Shown in pieces: positions 34,621-43,291 of a DNA stretch of 64,000 nucleotides. Below the pieces are notes generated by a model. It did not search any database. It was not told where the DNA came from and worked only from the letters and a program-made list of their open reading frames with translations. The DNA is from CBDANW01 sp965197825 (GTDB lineage: Bacteria; Acidobacteriota; Vicinamibacteria; Marinacidobacterales; DATDRI01), in NCBI GenBank assembly GCA_965197825.1, contig CBDANW010000002.1:1736001-1800000 (forward strand). Direction: 5' to 3'. Position 1 is the stretch's first letter; each line of letters begins with the position of its first letter. Position numbers and translations under genes: made by a program.

Positions 34621-35208
34621 TTACTCCTTCTCCAGCACGAGCAGGAATTGGCGATCTAAAAAGTCTTCCTTTCGAACCAGACGGAAGTCCTGGCCCGTCG
34701 CCGCTTCGACGAGCTCGCCCGGTCCGATGATGTGATCGAGTTTGTCGCCCCGTACGCCGATGAAGCCCACCCGAGCGCCGCTCGCGAGTCGCTGGCCCGC
34801 TTCCCCTAACTCTTTTTCGACCTGGAGCAGCTCCTGCTCGGCTGCCGACACGTGCAAGTCCAGCAGGGCGTCGAGAGCGGAGGGCAACTCGGACACAACG
34901 GCTACGCGCGGGGCGTTCCTTTCGATCGCCTGCGCGACACGAGAGGAGGGCCCCACTGCGTAGACGGATCCGTCCGTACCTACGCGCCGCTCGAGTCGCT
35001 CCAAGAAGTAGGTGTCGGAGGGGTGCCATTCCGCGACCCGCATTCCGGGGTGAACGCCGATGGCGTCGAGGACGGCCTCCGGCTGCTGCCAGCGATCCCG
35101 CCTCTCCTCGGCTCCTCGTTGGTAGAAGTAGAGTGCGGCTAGCGTCACCGAAGCGAGCACGACGGGAAGGAAAGCCAGAGCCACGTAGTGGCGAGGAGGG
35201 GTCTCCAT
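34621..35208 (-). CDS. Membrane-anchored, degenerate SAM-methyltransferase-like protein
   Basis: 195 aa. A membrane anchor (residues ~8-29, 'YVALAFLPVVLASVTLAALY') precedes a Rossmann part that follows the methyltransferase template: 'RWQQPEAVLDAIGVHPGMRV', then 'AEWHPSDTYFLERLERRVGT', then 'GSVYAVGPSS'. In active relatives motif I would be 'AD-I-G-A-G-x-G-Y-F'; here every glycine is replaced (A-E-W-H-P-S-D-T-Y-F), so SAM binding is doubtful. The C-terminal fold ('HIIGPGELVEAATGQDFRLV') is retained. Either a pseudo-enzyme or a sensor of something else. Confidence 0.65.
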   Translation of the reverse strand: METPPRHYVALAFLPVVLASVTLAALYFYQRGAEERRDRWQQPEAVLDAIGVHPGMRVAEWHPSDTYFLERLERRVGTDGSVYAVGPSSRVAQAIERNAPRVAVVSELPSALDALLDLHVSAAEQELLQVEKELGEAGQRLASGARVGFIGVRGDKLDHIIGPGELVEAATGQDFRLVRKEDFLDRQFLLVLEKE

Positions 35209-35242
35209 GATCTAATCGGGGCTACGTGGTGAGTGGCCGGGG

Positions 35243-36197
35243 TTAGTTCGCGCTCGAAGTGTCTTCAACGGGCTTTTCGTAAACCACTTCTCCGCCAATC
35301 ACGGTGTAAAGCACCTCGGTGTCCAGGATCTCGCGGGGCTCGATCGTCAAAATGTCCTTGGACAGTACGGTCACGTCAGCCAGTTTTCCTACTTCCAACG
35401 AACCCTTTTCCTGCTCTTCGAAGGCGGCGTAGGCGGCGGCGAGCGTATAAGAGCGAAGGGCCTGTGCCCTGCTCATTCTTTGACCGGCAAACCAGCCTTC
35501 GGGTGGCTCGCCCCCCTTGTCTTGGCGAGTGATAGAAGCGTAAAAATTTTCCAGCGCCGAAATGCTTTCCACCGGAGCGTCGGTTCCATGGGCAATCTTG
35601 GCTCCGGAGAGCAGAAGTTTTTGCCACACATAGGCCCCTTCCGCGGCGCGCTCCCCGCCGAGTCTATCGACGGCCCAGGGCATGTCCGACGTACAGTGCA
35701 CGCCCTGCATGAACGCAATGACTCCCAGTGCCGCGAACCGCGGGATGTCGAGCTCGTCGATAATCTGGGCGTGCTCGATGCGAAAGCGGGGGTCGCCCAC
35801 TCCGGAGTGCAGGTGGTTCCGGAACCTCACCCAGCTCTTCGGCCGCGGCCTTCACTTTTCGGACGATCTCGCGCGCGCTGCGAGTGCCAACGAGATCCAG
35901 CTGCATCTCGCTGAAACCAACGCTCATGAAATGGACGTGCGAGTCGATGAAGCCTGGAATGGCGAGTGCGCCGGCCAGGTCGATGACACGCGTCTCGGGC
36001 CCAACGAAATTGTTGATCTCGGCGGTCGTGCCGAGGGTGGTAATCCGGTCGCCGGTAACGGCCAGAGCTTCCGCCACCGGACGCTCCGTCGAAAGGGTGA
36101 TGATCTTGCCGCCCCGAATCACCAGATCCGCCTTGGAGCCCGGAGGAAGACACGCAACGGCGAGCGCAAGCAAGAGGGATGGAACCAGAAAACGCAT
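35243..36197 (-). pseudogene. Amidohydrolase (YtcJ-like, amidohydrolase_3) with large internal deletion
   Basis: N-terminal part (36197 to ~35830): lipoprotein signal 'LLLALAVAC', then 'DLVIRGGKIITLSTERPVAE' and the metal site 'IPGFIDSHVHFMSVG'. C-terminal part in another frame: 'DPRFRIEHAQIIDELDIPRF', 'IAHGTDAPVESISALENFYA' and 'GSLEVGKLADVTVLSKDILT'. Full proteins have ~550 residues; about 240 between 'AAAEELG' and 'HSGVGDP' are missing and the frame is shifted at the join near 35825. Would have been a periplasmic metal-dependent hydrolase. Confidence 0.85.
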
Positions 36198-36311
36198 GCT
36201 TTTCCTATCCGACCAAAGATCGAGACGCGTGCCGGGGGGGCGGCTCTGCCTTTCGAATCCTCTCGAGCCTACAGGCAGGAGTCCTTGCTCGTCTTGGCAG
36301 AACCATTGTAG

Positions 36312-37432
36312 TTAGTGAGGAAGTTTTTTTCCAATTTCGATCGGGTAACCGTCTTGGTGCCAAGCCTCGGCACCCCCCGCCATCGAGGAGACGTCCTCGA
36401 AACCCGCGTCGAGGAGGATCCCGGCTGCAACGAGGGAGCGATTGCCAGTCCTGCAAACGGTGACGATCGATCTGGCCCGGTGAGAATCGAGCTCGGCCAG
36501 CCGCTCGGGTAACTCGCCCAATGGCACGAGCATCGACCCGGGCAGGTGCCCCAAAGGCCTGGAATACTCGTCGGCCTCGCGGACGTCGAGAAGCAAGGGT
36601 GGGTCGGCGGCCCGGTGCCGCGAGTGAACCTCTTTCGGAGATACCTCGGGAACCGACTCCAACGACGAGCTACCCACGACGGGAGAGCACACGTTCATGC
36701 AGGCTGCGTCCGTAGGGATCCAGTCGACCTTGGGATCGGTGGTGCCCTCAAGATTGGCCTGGACCGTCTTCACCATCCACTCCGGCGTCGGCTGCGCCAT
36801 CGAGCCCATCCAATTCACGTAGCCCTCTTTGTTCCTCGGGGTCAGGTTGAGGTTCGTCTCCCGCTCCATGCCAATGGTCGATTCCGTCAGATTTCGGTAG
36901 TCGTGCGCGGGATAGATCCTGTCCGTGTCCTCTAAACCGGGGACCACGCGCTGCAGACTTTCCCAATGTTCTGCGGGATCGCCCCCGGGTAGATCCATTC
37001 GCCCCGCGCCGCCGATGAAGAGCCAGTCGCCGGTGAGCAACATACCCGGTAGGCTCACCGTCACGCTGTCCTTCGTATGGCCCGGCGTCTCGATGAAATC
37101 CATCGCCACCTCACCCACCCGCAAGGCCGAGCCGTCGCTCAGGCGCTGAGCCAGCGTGCAAGCACGCCCGATTTCTTGTGCATGGCGTACTCGGCGCCGG
37201 TCCGTTTGGTCAGGTCAGTTCCACCGGAAAGGTGATCGGCGTGCGTGTGCGTGTCGATCACATAACGAAGCGCCCACCCCTCATCTTCGAGGAGCTTCAG
37301 GTAGGACTCCACATGGTCCAGGACGGGATCGATGAGTGCCGCCTCCTTCGTTGGCTCCGAACCCACCAAGTAGGTACGGCAAGCACCGGGGTTGAGCTGT
37401 TTGAATACCAAATAGCGGTCCTTCGTCTTCAT
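36312..37432 (-). pseudogene. Persulfide dioxygenase-rhodanese fusion with one frameshift
   Basis: An ETHE1-like metallo-beta-lactamase-fold domain (37432 to ~36680) with 'VIDTHTHADHLSGGTDL', 'DFIETPGHTKDS', 'GDWLFIGGAGRMDLPGGD' and 'RIYPAHDY' is followed by a rhodanese domain with active site 'VTVCRTGNRS'. Together they would oxidise and transfer sulfane sulfur (glutathione persulfide and thiosulfate). One frameshift near 37165 separates 'MHKKSGVLAR' from 'CTLAQRLSDGSALRVGEVAM'. All catalytic residues exist, so this is either a recent mutation or a sequencing error. The ORF after the shift has no good start. Confidence 0.85.
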
Positions 37433-37717
37433 CCGACACTCCGGGCCGCAGATGTTGAGCTTTGGATCGAGACCTCCCCTCTGGGTCCTAACGGTGTGGG
37501 CAGTGTGAGAAAACCAGCAGGACCATGGCCAGCAGCCTACCCTGGAAGGCAGTGTCCCGGCAAGGACCGCTCAGTGTCCCCGGGGTGGGAATGAACTGTC
37601 TCGCGAATGGTTGACTCCGTCCACCGCGACCGGATACCATGCGCCGGATCGAGCAAACTCAACTCCTTTCTCAGATCAAACTTTGGTTTCGAATGGGCAC
37701 GCTCGGGGAGGAAACGA

Positions 37718-37981
37718 ATGGCTGGAAGGGGCAAAGACAAAACAGCTGCTGGTATTCTGAGTATCCTGCTGGGTGGACTCGGAGTCCACCAGTTCTACCT
37801 TGGCTCGATGGGCACGGGGTTTATTCTAATCGCTGGCAACCTGCTGTGCTTTGCGAGTTGGATCGTTGGCTTGATCGAGGGCATCATCTTGTTGACCATG
37901 AGCGACGACGACTTCAACAAACGCTACAACGACCGCACCCCAGAGCCCGTCGAGTTCGTGTTCATGAAGCCGAAGGAATAG
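37718..37981 (+). CDS. TM2 domain membrane protein
   Basis: 87 aa from ATG 37718, preceded by GGGGAGGAAACG. Two membrane helices joined by a short turn: 'AAGILSILLGGLGVHQFYLG' and 'LLCFASWIVGLIEGIILLTM', with the TM2 signature G-x-x-G-x-H-x-F-Y-L-G. The family is common and of unclear function. The 37-codon upstream extension has no start signal. It is convergent with the CDP-alcohol transferase gene. Confidence 0.88.
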   Translation: MAGRGKDKTAAGILSILLGGLGVHQFYLGSMGTGFILIAGNLLCFASWIVGLIEGIILLTMSDDDFNKRYNDRTPEPVEFVFMKPKE

Positions 37982-38033
37982 CCTTCGCTCCAGAACGCCC
38001 CGCCATTAACTAGATGGTCCTTTCGCCCCGGGG

Positions 38034-38056
38034 TCGGCCCCTTCCCGGGAGGGGAC
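38034..38056. terminator. Possible terminator hairpin between convergent genes
   Basis: CCCCTTCCCGGGAGGGG forms an imperfect stem between the ends of the TM2 gene and the CDP-alcohol transferase gene. No T-tract, so only the position supports it. Confidence 0.35.
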
Positions 38057-38077
38057 TCCTCTCAAAAGCTCGCTTTG

Positions 38078-38105
38078 CTAGTGTCCTGTATCAACAGGGC
38101 ACTAG
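38078..38105. repeat. Minimal end-to-end copy of the hairpin MITE ends
   Basis: CTAGTGTCCTGTATCA is followed by ACAGGGCACTAG, the inverted form of the CTAGTGCCCTG ends seen at 23029 and 45429. It looks like a scar left when the interior was deleted. Confidence 0.5.
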
Positions 38106-38110
38106 CTCTA

Positions 38111-38887
38111 CTAGGGTCGCGGAATCAAGTGGTGGGCAAATATCAGACTCAAAATGAGCAGGGCGCAGAGCGTGAAGTGCGGGGCGGTCAAGCGGGGGTA
38201 CATCCATAACCAGAAGCGACCCTTGGGCTCGCGGTCATTCATGCGCAGCCGGGCATAGAAGATCCTCTGGATCGCGATGAGGTTCGTGAAGATCGCGAGA
38301 ATCCAGAGCGTGATGTGCAGGTTGAAGGCGAGCGCACCAATAATGATGGTGACGGTCCGCTCTGCCCGCTCCATGAAACCAACCTTGCAACTGTCGATAA
38401 CCGTCTCCGCGCGCGCGCGAACATAGGGGGTCGTCGCGATGCCAACCACCGCCAACGACCAAAGCGTGAAATAAAGAAGCCGTTGCGTGTGAACGTGCCG
38501 GTTGGTGTAGACCAAGATGGCGAACAGCATGATGAAATCCGTGTAACGATCCACCACGGAATCCAGGAACCCACCGAAGCGCGTGCTGCCCCTCGAGATA
38601 CGAGCGACGGCGCCATCGAGCAAATCGAAAGCGCCGGCGGCAATCAGGACCAAACCGGCCAGTTTCTGATTGCCGGCGTGCACCGGAATGAAGACCAACG
38701 ACATCACGACCGGCCCGGCCAGCGTCACCGCGTTGGGGGGAATTCCGACCCGAATGATGCCGCGTGCGATGGTATCTCGGGCAAAGCCGAAGATTCCGGC
38801 CACCGCCCTCGACAGGGCGACCGCGATCCCGCGCAGGAACGATTTGAATCCCTGTGGCGGCTGCTCCAGTGTGGTCTTTGCTTCCAA
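38111..38887 (-). CDS. CDP-alcohol phosphatidyltransferase
   Basis: 258 aa integral membrane enzyme that joins a CDP-diacylglycerol-type lipid to an alcohol. The CAP motif D-x2-D-G-x2-A-R-x8-G-x3-D-x3-D is complete in 'DLLDGAVARISRGSTRFGGF' followed by 'LDSVVDRYTD' (residues ~88-117). 'GFMERAERTVTIIIGAL' near 170 matches the archaetidylinositol/phosphatidylinositol-phosphate synthase group, whose acceptor would be inositol phosphate; this is an inference. About six membrane helices. It is divergent from the biotin operon at 39 kb. Confidence 0.85.
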   Translation of the reverse strand: MEAKTTLEQPPQGFKSFLRGIAVALSRAVAGIFGFARDTIARGIIRVGIPPNAVTLAGPVVMSLVFIPVHAGNQKLAGLVLIAAGAFDLLDGAVARISRGSTRFGGFLDSVVDRYTDFIMLFAILVYTNRHVHTQRLLYFTLWSLAVVGIATTPYVRARAETVIDSCKVGFMERAERTVTIIIGALAFNLHITLWILAIFTNLIAIQRIFYARLRMNDREPKGRFWLWMYPRLTAPHFTLCALLILSLIFAHHLIPRP

Positions 38888-39065
38888 CGGGCCTCCTCGA
38901 TCACTCGGGCAAGGGGAGGGAAATGTATCACACTTTACCCCCCGCGCCGCGCGACTCCCCCCCTAGACACCGCAGACACCGCCGTCGCCGAGTCTGGACG
39001 CTGTGCTAAGATCGCCGGGTTGTCTCCCTGCCCTCAAGAGACAAGATGAGACAAGGAGAGACAAG

Positions 39066-40079
39066 ATGCCTATGGACAACGATATCCGCCACGATTGGTC
39101 GGTAGACGAAGTACAGACCATCTACGGGCAGCCCGTCATGGAGCTGGTCTATCAGGCCGCCTCGCTCCACCGACGGTTTCATGACCCCTCCGAGGTCCAG
39201 GTCTGCTCCCTTCTCTCGGTCAAGACGGGTGGTTGTCCAGAGGACTGCGCCTATTGCCCGCAGTCGAGCCGGTACGAGACCGATGTGAAATCCCATCCGC
39301 TCCTTTCGATGAATGAAGTCCTCGACGCCGCCCAAAGAGCGAAGGCGTCCGGCTCGACCCGCTTTTGCATGGGCGCCGCTTGGCGCGAAGTGCGTGACAA
39401 CGAGGACTTCGAAGCCATCCTGAAGATGGTCCACGCGGTTCGAGAGCTCGAACTGGAGGTCTGCTGCACGCTCGGGATGCTCAAACCCGAGCAAGCGCGC
39501 CGCCTCAAGGATGCCGGACTGACCGCCTACAACCACAACCTGGACACCAGCGAATCCTTCTATCCCGAGATCATCAGCACGCGCAGCTACCAGGAAAGAC
39601 TCGAGACCCTAAAGGCGGTTCGCGACGTGGGCTTGACGGTTTGCTGCGGTGGCATCGTCGGCATGGGAGAAAGCGAGTCCGATCGCGTCGAGATGCTGCA
39701 GACCCTGGCAACCCTCGAGCCGCACCCCGAGTCCGTGCCTATCAACCTGCTGGTCGCGGTAGAAGGGACGCCGCTTGCGGACTCCAAGCCGGTACCCACG
39801 TGGGACATGATCCGGATGATCGCGACGGCAAGGATCCTCATGCCGTCGTCCATGGTGAGGCTTTCCGCGGGGCGCTTACATATGTCTCCGGAAGCCCAGG
39901 CACTGTGCTTCCTCGCCGGCGCGAACTCCATCTTCGCCGGTGAGAAGTTGCTGACAACACCCAACCCGTCACGAAGTGAGGACGATTCCCTGTTCGATCT
40001 GCTTGGCTTGAAAGCCAAGCCAGCCTTCGATCACATCGTGGATGCTTCTCCGCCTGGTGTAAGAGATGCCGGACGCTGA
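39066..40079 (+). CDS. bioB: Biotin synthase
   Basis: Radical SAM enzyme inserting sulfur into dethiobiotin. 337 aa from ATG 39066, which follows AAGGAGAGACAAG (AGGAG ten bases before). The cluster motif 'GGCPEDCAYCPQSSRY' has C-x3-C-x2-C near residues 52-59; the auxiliary 2Fe-2S ligands are in 'FCMGAAWREVRD' and 'LEVCCTLGML', and the Arg ligand region is 'VRLSAGRLHMSPE'. First gene of a run bioB-bioF-bioD-bioA-KS-lipid kinase; it overlaps bioF by 14 bases. Confidence 0.97.
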   Translation: MPMDNDIRHDWSVDEVQTIYGQPVMELVYQAASLHRRFHDPSEVQVCSLLSVKTGGCPEDCAYCPQSSRYETDVKSHPLLSMNEVLDAAQRAKASGSTRFCMGAAWREVRDNEDFEAILKMVHAVRELELEVCCTLGMLKPEQARRLKDAGLTAYNHNLDTSESFYPEIISTRSYQERLETLKAVRDVGLTVCCGGIVGMGESESDRVEMLQTLATLEPHPESVPINLLVAVEGTPLADSKPVPTWDMIRMIATARILMPSSMVRLSAGRLHMSPEAQALCFLAGANSIFAGEKLLTTPNPSRSEDDSLFDLLGLKAKPAFDHIVDASPPGVRDAGR

Positions 40080-41235
40080 TTTAGACATCTACCTGAAGAG
40101 AGCGATCGGGGAGAGAAAAGCCGCCAACGCTCTGCGGGCTCTGACCCTGCCAGGCGACCGCATCGATTTCTGCTCGAACGACTACCTCGGTTTCGCGCGT
40201 TCCCCCCGGCTTCGCAGCATGGTGCAGGAACGACATGCCCGTCGCGGGGACGACTTCCTGGGTTCCACCGGATCGCGTCTGATCAGCGGAAACTCCGAGC
40301 TCTGCGAATCGGTGGAAGAACGGATTGCCGATTTTCACGGGGCTGAAGCGGGCCTGGTCTTCAACTCCGGCTACGATGCAAACCTCGGCTTGATCTCCTC
40401 CGTTCCTCAACGCTCGGATACGGTCCTGTACGACGAGCTCGTGCACGCTTCGATCCGCGACGGCCTCCGTCTGACATTCGCCAGGTCCTACTCGTTTCGC
40501 CACAACGACCTCGAAGACTTGAAGTACAAGATCGGTCTGGGTCGAGGGCAAGTGTTCGTCGCCGTCGAGTCGATCTACTCGATGGATGGCAACGCCGCGC
40601 CCTTATCGGAAATGGCGAAGCTCTGCCGGGAGCACGGCTGTCACCTGATCGTGGACGAGGCGCACGCGACGGGAGTCTTCGGACCCGGTGGGCGAGGCAG
40701 GACCGTCGAGCTCGACCTCACGGACAAGGTCTTCGCCCGCGTCCACACGTTCGGAAAAGCGTTGGGAAGCCATGGCGCCATCGTTCTCGGTTCCGACACC
40801 CTTCGGACGTTCCTCATCAACTTCGCGCGCTCGTTCATCTATACCACTTTCTTGCCCCCCCACAGTCTTCTGGCCGTGGAGTCCGCTTACGAAATGCTCG
40901 GCGAATCCCAAGAGCTCATCGAGAAACTGCACGGCAACATCCGGCTGTTTCGTTCGGGGATCCCTGCTGAGCTCGGCAAGTCGTTCATCGAGAGCGATAG
41001 CCCCATCCAGTGCTTTCTGATTTCGGGGAACGACCGCGTCAAACAGGCGGCCGGCCACTTGAGGGGTGAGGGCTTCGACGTGCGGCCCATCCTGTCCCCG
41101 ACTGTGCGGCGGGGCAAAGAACGGTTGAGAATTTGCCTCCATGCCTTCAACACAGCGAACGACATTCAACGTCTGACCGAGCTCCTGAGAGCTTGCCTCC
41201 AGGATGCGGAGCGGGAGGCGGTGGCCGAGTCATGA
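40066..41235 (+). CDS. bioF: 8-amino-7-oxononanoate synthase
   Basis: PLP enzyme condensing pimeloyl thioester and alanine, the first ring-building step of biotin. 389 aa. 'IDFCSNDYLGFARSPRL', 'GSTGSRLISGNSELCESVEE', 'IVDEAHATGVFGPGGRG' and the Lys region 'VHTFGKALGSHGAIVLG' (K in T-F-G-K-A) are all typical. Translation starts inside the bioB end and its stop overlaps bioD (ATGA), so the genes are tightly coupled. Confidence 0.96.
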   Translation: MPDADLDIYLKRAIGERKAANALRALTLPGDRIDFCSNDYLGFARSPRLRSMVQERHARRGDDFLGSTGSRLISGNSELCESVEERIADFHGAEAGLVFNSGYDANLGLISSVPQRSDTVLYDELVHASIRDGLRLTFARSYSFRHNDLEDLKYKIGLGRGQVFVAVESIYSMDGNAAPLSEMAKLCREHGCHLIVDEAHATGVFGPGGRGRTVELDLTDKVFARVHTFGKALGSHGAIVLGSDTLRTFLINFARSFIYTTFLPPHSLLAVESAYEMLGESQELIEKLHGNIRLFRSGIPAELGKSFIESDSPIQCFLISGNDRVKQAAGHLRGEGFDVRPILSPTVRRGKERLRICLHAFNTANDIQRLTELLRACLQDAEREAVAES

Positions 41236-41885
41236 GACCGATCTTCGTTACCGGAATCGGGACGGAGGTGGGCAAGACGGTCGTCTCGGCCATCCTCGTC
41301 GAAGCGCTGTGTGCGGACTACTGGAAACCCGTTCAGGCCGGCGATCTGGAAGAGACGGACACGGATCGGGTGAGGAAGCTCGTCACCAACAAGCTCTCGT
41401 ACCTTCATCCCGAGACCGTCCGCTTGCGGACGCCCGCATCTCCACACGCCGCTGCCAAATTGGAAGGCCAGAAGATCGATCTGGATAGGTTCGAGCTTCC
41501 CCCGGCCATTCATGGAAGGCCTCTGGTCATCGAAGGTGCCGGTGGGGTGCTCGTGCCGCTCAACGATTGCCTCTGTATGGTGGATCTCATCGAGAAGCTC
41601 CGATGCGAGACCGTCGTGGTCTCGAGAAATTACCTGGGAAGCATCAATCACACGCTCTTGACCATCGAAGCACTGCAACGGCGCGGGATCGAGATACTCG
41701 GCCTCGTTTTCAATGGCGAAGGGAACTCCGATACGGAATCCGTGATCCTGAGCCAGACCGGCGTCGCACTCTTGGGACGCGTTCGATGGGAGACAACGCT
41801 CACTCCGGAGCTCATTCAACGTTACGCAGACGAATTCGCGCCCGTATTGGCCCGCCACGGTCGGCGGCGGGCGGTCGGCACGTAG
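41232..41885 (+). CDS. bioD: Dethiobiotin synthetase
   Basis: ATP-dependent carboxylation and ring closure of 7,8-diaminononanoate. 217 aa from the ATG that overlaps the bioF stop. P-loop 'FVTGIGTEVGKTVVSA' at residues 5-20, the metal/substrate segment 'KPVQAGD', and 'LVIEGAGGVLVPLND' near 100. The frame extends upstream inside bioF but the coupled ATG is the obvious start. Confidence 0.95.
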   Translation: MRPIFVTGIGTEVGKTVVSAILVEALCADYWKPVQAGDLEETDTDRVRKLVTNKLSYLHPETVRLRTPASPHAAAKLEGQKIDLDRFELPPAIHGRPLVIEGAGGVLVPLNDCLCMVDLIEKLRCETVVVSRNYLGSINHTLLTIEALQRRGIEILGLVFNGEGNSDTESVILSQTGVALLGRVRWETTLTPELIQRYADEFAPVLARHGRRRAVGT

Positions 41886-41933
41886 CGCAACAGACACATC
41901 AGGCGCCCTGGGCCCCTCTCACTTCTAGACAAA

Positions 41934-43220
41934 ATGAATCTGGTCGAGCGCGATCGCCGGGCGATCTGGCACCCTTACACCCAGATGAAAACGGCAGATC
42001 CACCGATTGCCATCGCACGCGGCGAAGGCGCCTTGCTGTTCGATGAAGACGGCCACGCCTACATCGATGCCATCTCATCCTGGTGGGTCTGCCTACACGG
42101 GCATTCCCATCCTCACATCGCCAAGAAGATTCAGGAGCAGCTGGCGCGGTTGGACCACGTCATCTTCGCCGGATTCACTCACGCCCCTGCGGTGGAGCTG
42201 GCGGAACGGCTGCTCCAGAAAATGCCCGAGAATCACGCCAAAGTGTTCTTCTCGGACAACGGATCCACTGCGGTCGAGGTGGGTCTCAAGATGGCGATTC
42301 AGTACTGGGTGAATCGCCGCACGGAGAAAAGGCGCATCATTGCTCTTGAGAACGGCTATCACGGGGATACGTTCGGAGCCATGTCGGCGAGCGGCAGAGG
42401 TGCCTTCGTCCACCCCTTCGCACCCTTCCTCTTTGATGTGAGCCACCTTCCGACACCCACTCCTGGCCATGAAGAAGAAACGCTGGCCGCGTTGAAGAAC
42501 GCACTGAGCGAGGGAGACGTCGCTGCCTTCATCTTCGAGCCCTTGGTGCAAGGCGCCGGCGGGATGGTCATGTATGCCCCGGATGTTCTGAAGGATCTAC
42601 TCGCTCTATGCAAACAACACGACGTCGTTACCATTGCCGACGAAGTGATGACCGGCTTTGGACGGTGCGGACGCTTCCTGGCGGTCGACCACCAAGACGT
42701 ACCTCCGGATATCGTCTGCCTGTCCAAAGGACTCACCGGCGGTACGCTCCCGATGGGAGCTACGAGCTGCTCGGGTGACGTTTACGAGGCGTTCCACTCG
42801 GACGACAAGATGCACACGTTTTTCCACGGGCACTCCTTCACGGCCAATCCCGTCGGCTGTGCGACCGCTCTCGGAAGTCTCGACCTTCTGGAGCGCGACG
42901 CCTGTTGGGACAACATTCGACGCATCGAGGCGCGTCACCAGGAGCAGATCGACTCTTTCCGGAATCATCGCTTGGTGCGAGACGCGCGTCAGACCGGCAC
43001 CATTCTGGCCGTGGAGATCGACTCTGGAAACGAGACCTCCTATTTCAACGAGATCCGCGACCAGCTCTATCGTTTTTTTCTCGAGAAGGGCGTTCTACTC
43101 CGCCCGCTCGGCAATGTGGTTTACGTACTGCCCCCGTACTGCATTTCCAACGATCAACTCGATACGGTCTACAGGTGCATGGAAGGCGCGCTGGATGCAC
43201 TGGCCGAGCGGCGCATCTAG
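41934..43220 (+). CDS. bioA: Adenosylmethionine-8-amino-7-oxononanoate aminotransferase
   Basis: PLP class III transaminase making 7,8-diaminononanoate. 428 aa. 'HPYTQMK', 'WWVCLHGHSHPHIAKKIQEQ', 'VFFSDNGSTAVEVGLKMAIQ', 'ALENGYHGDTFGAMSASGRG', 'IADEVMTGFGRCG' (Asp for PLP) and the Schiff-base Lys in 'VCLSKGLTGGTLPMG' are present. Begins 48 bases after bioD. The biotin genes BioB, F, D and A are complete; BioC and BioH are not present here. Confidence 0.97.
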   Translation: MNLVERDRRAIWHPYTQMKTADPPIAIARGEGALLFDEDGHAYIDAISSWWVCLHGHSHPHIAKKIQEQLARLDHVIFAGFTHAPAVELAERLLQKMPENHAKVFFSDNGSTAVEVGLKMAIQYWVNRRTEKRRIIALENGYHGDTFGAMSASGRGAFVHPFAPFLFDVSHLPTPTPGHEEETLAALKNALSEGDVAAFIFEPLVQGAGGMVMYAPDVLKDLLALCKQHDVVTIADEVMTGFGRCGRFLAVDHQDVPPDIVCLSKGLTGGTLPMGATSCSGDVYEAFHSDDKMHTFFHGHSFTANPVGCATALGSLDLLERDACWDNIRRIEARHQEQIDSFRNHRLVRDARQTGTILAVEIDSGNETSYFNEIRDQLYRFFLEKGVLLRPLGNVVYVLPPYCISNDQLDTVYRCMEGALDALAERRI

Positions 43221-43291
43221 TGTGGACGCGTCTCCAGTCGGAGTTTGTGCACGCCACTATGCCCTAGCTACACTCCCTACCGGAGGCTGCG

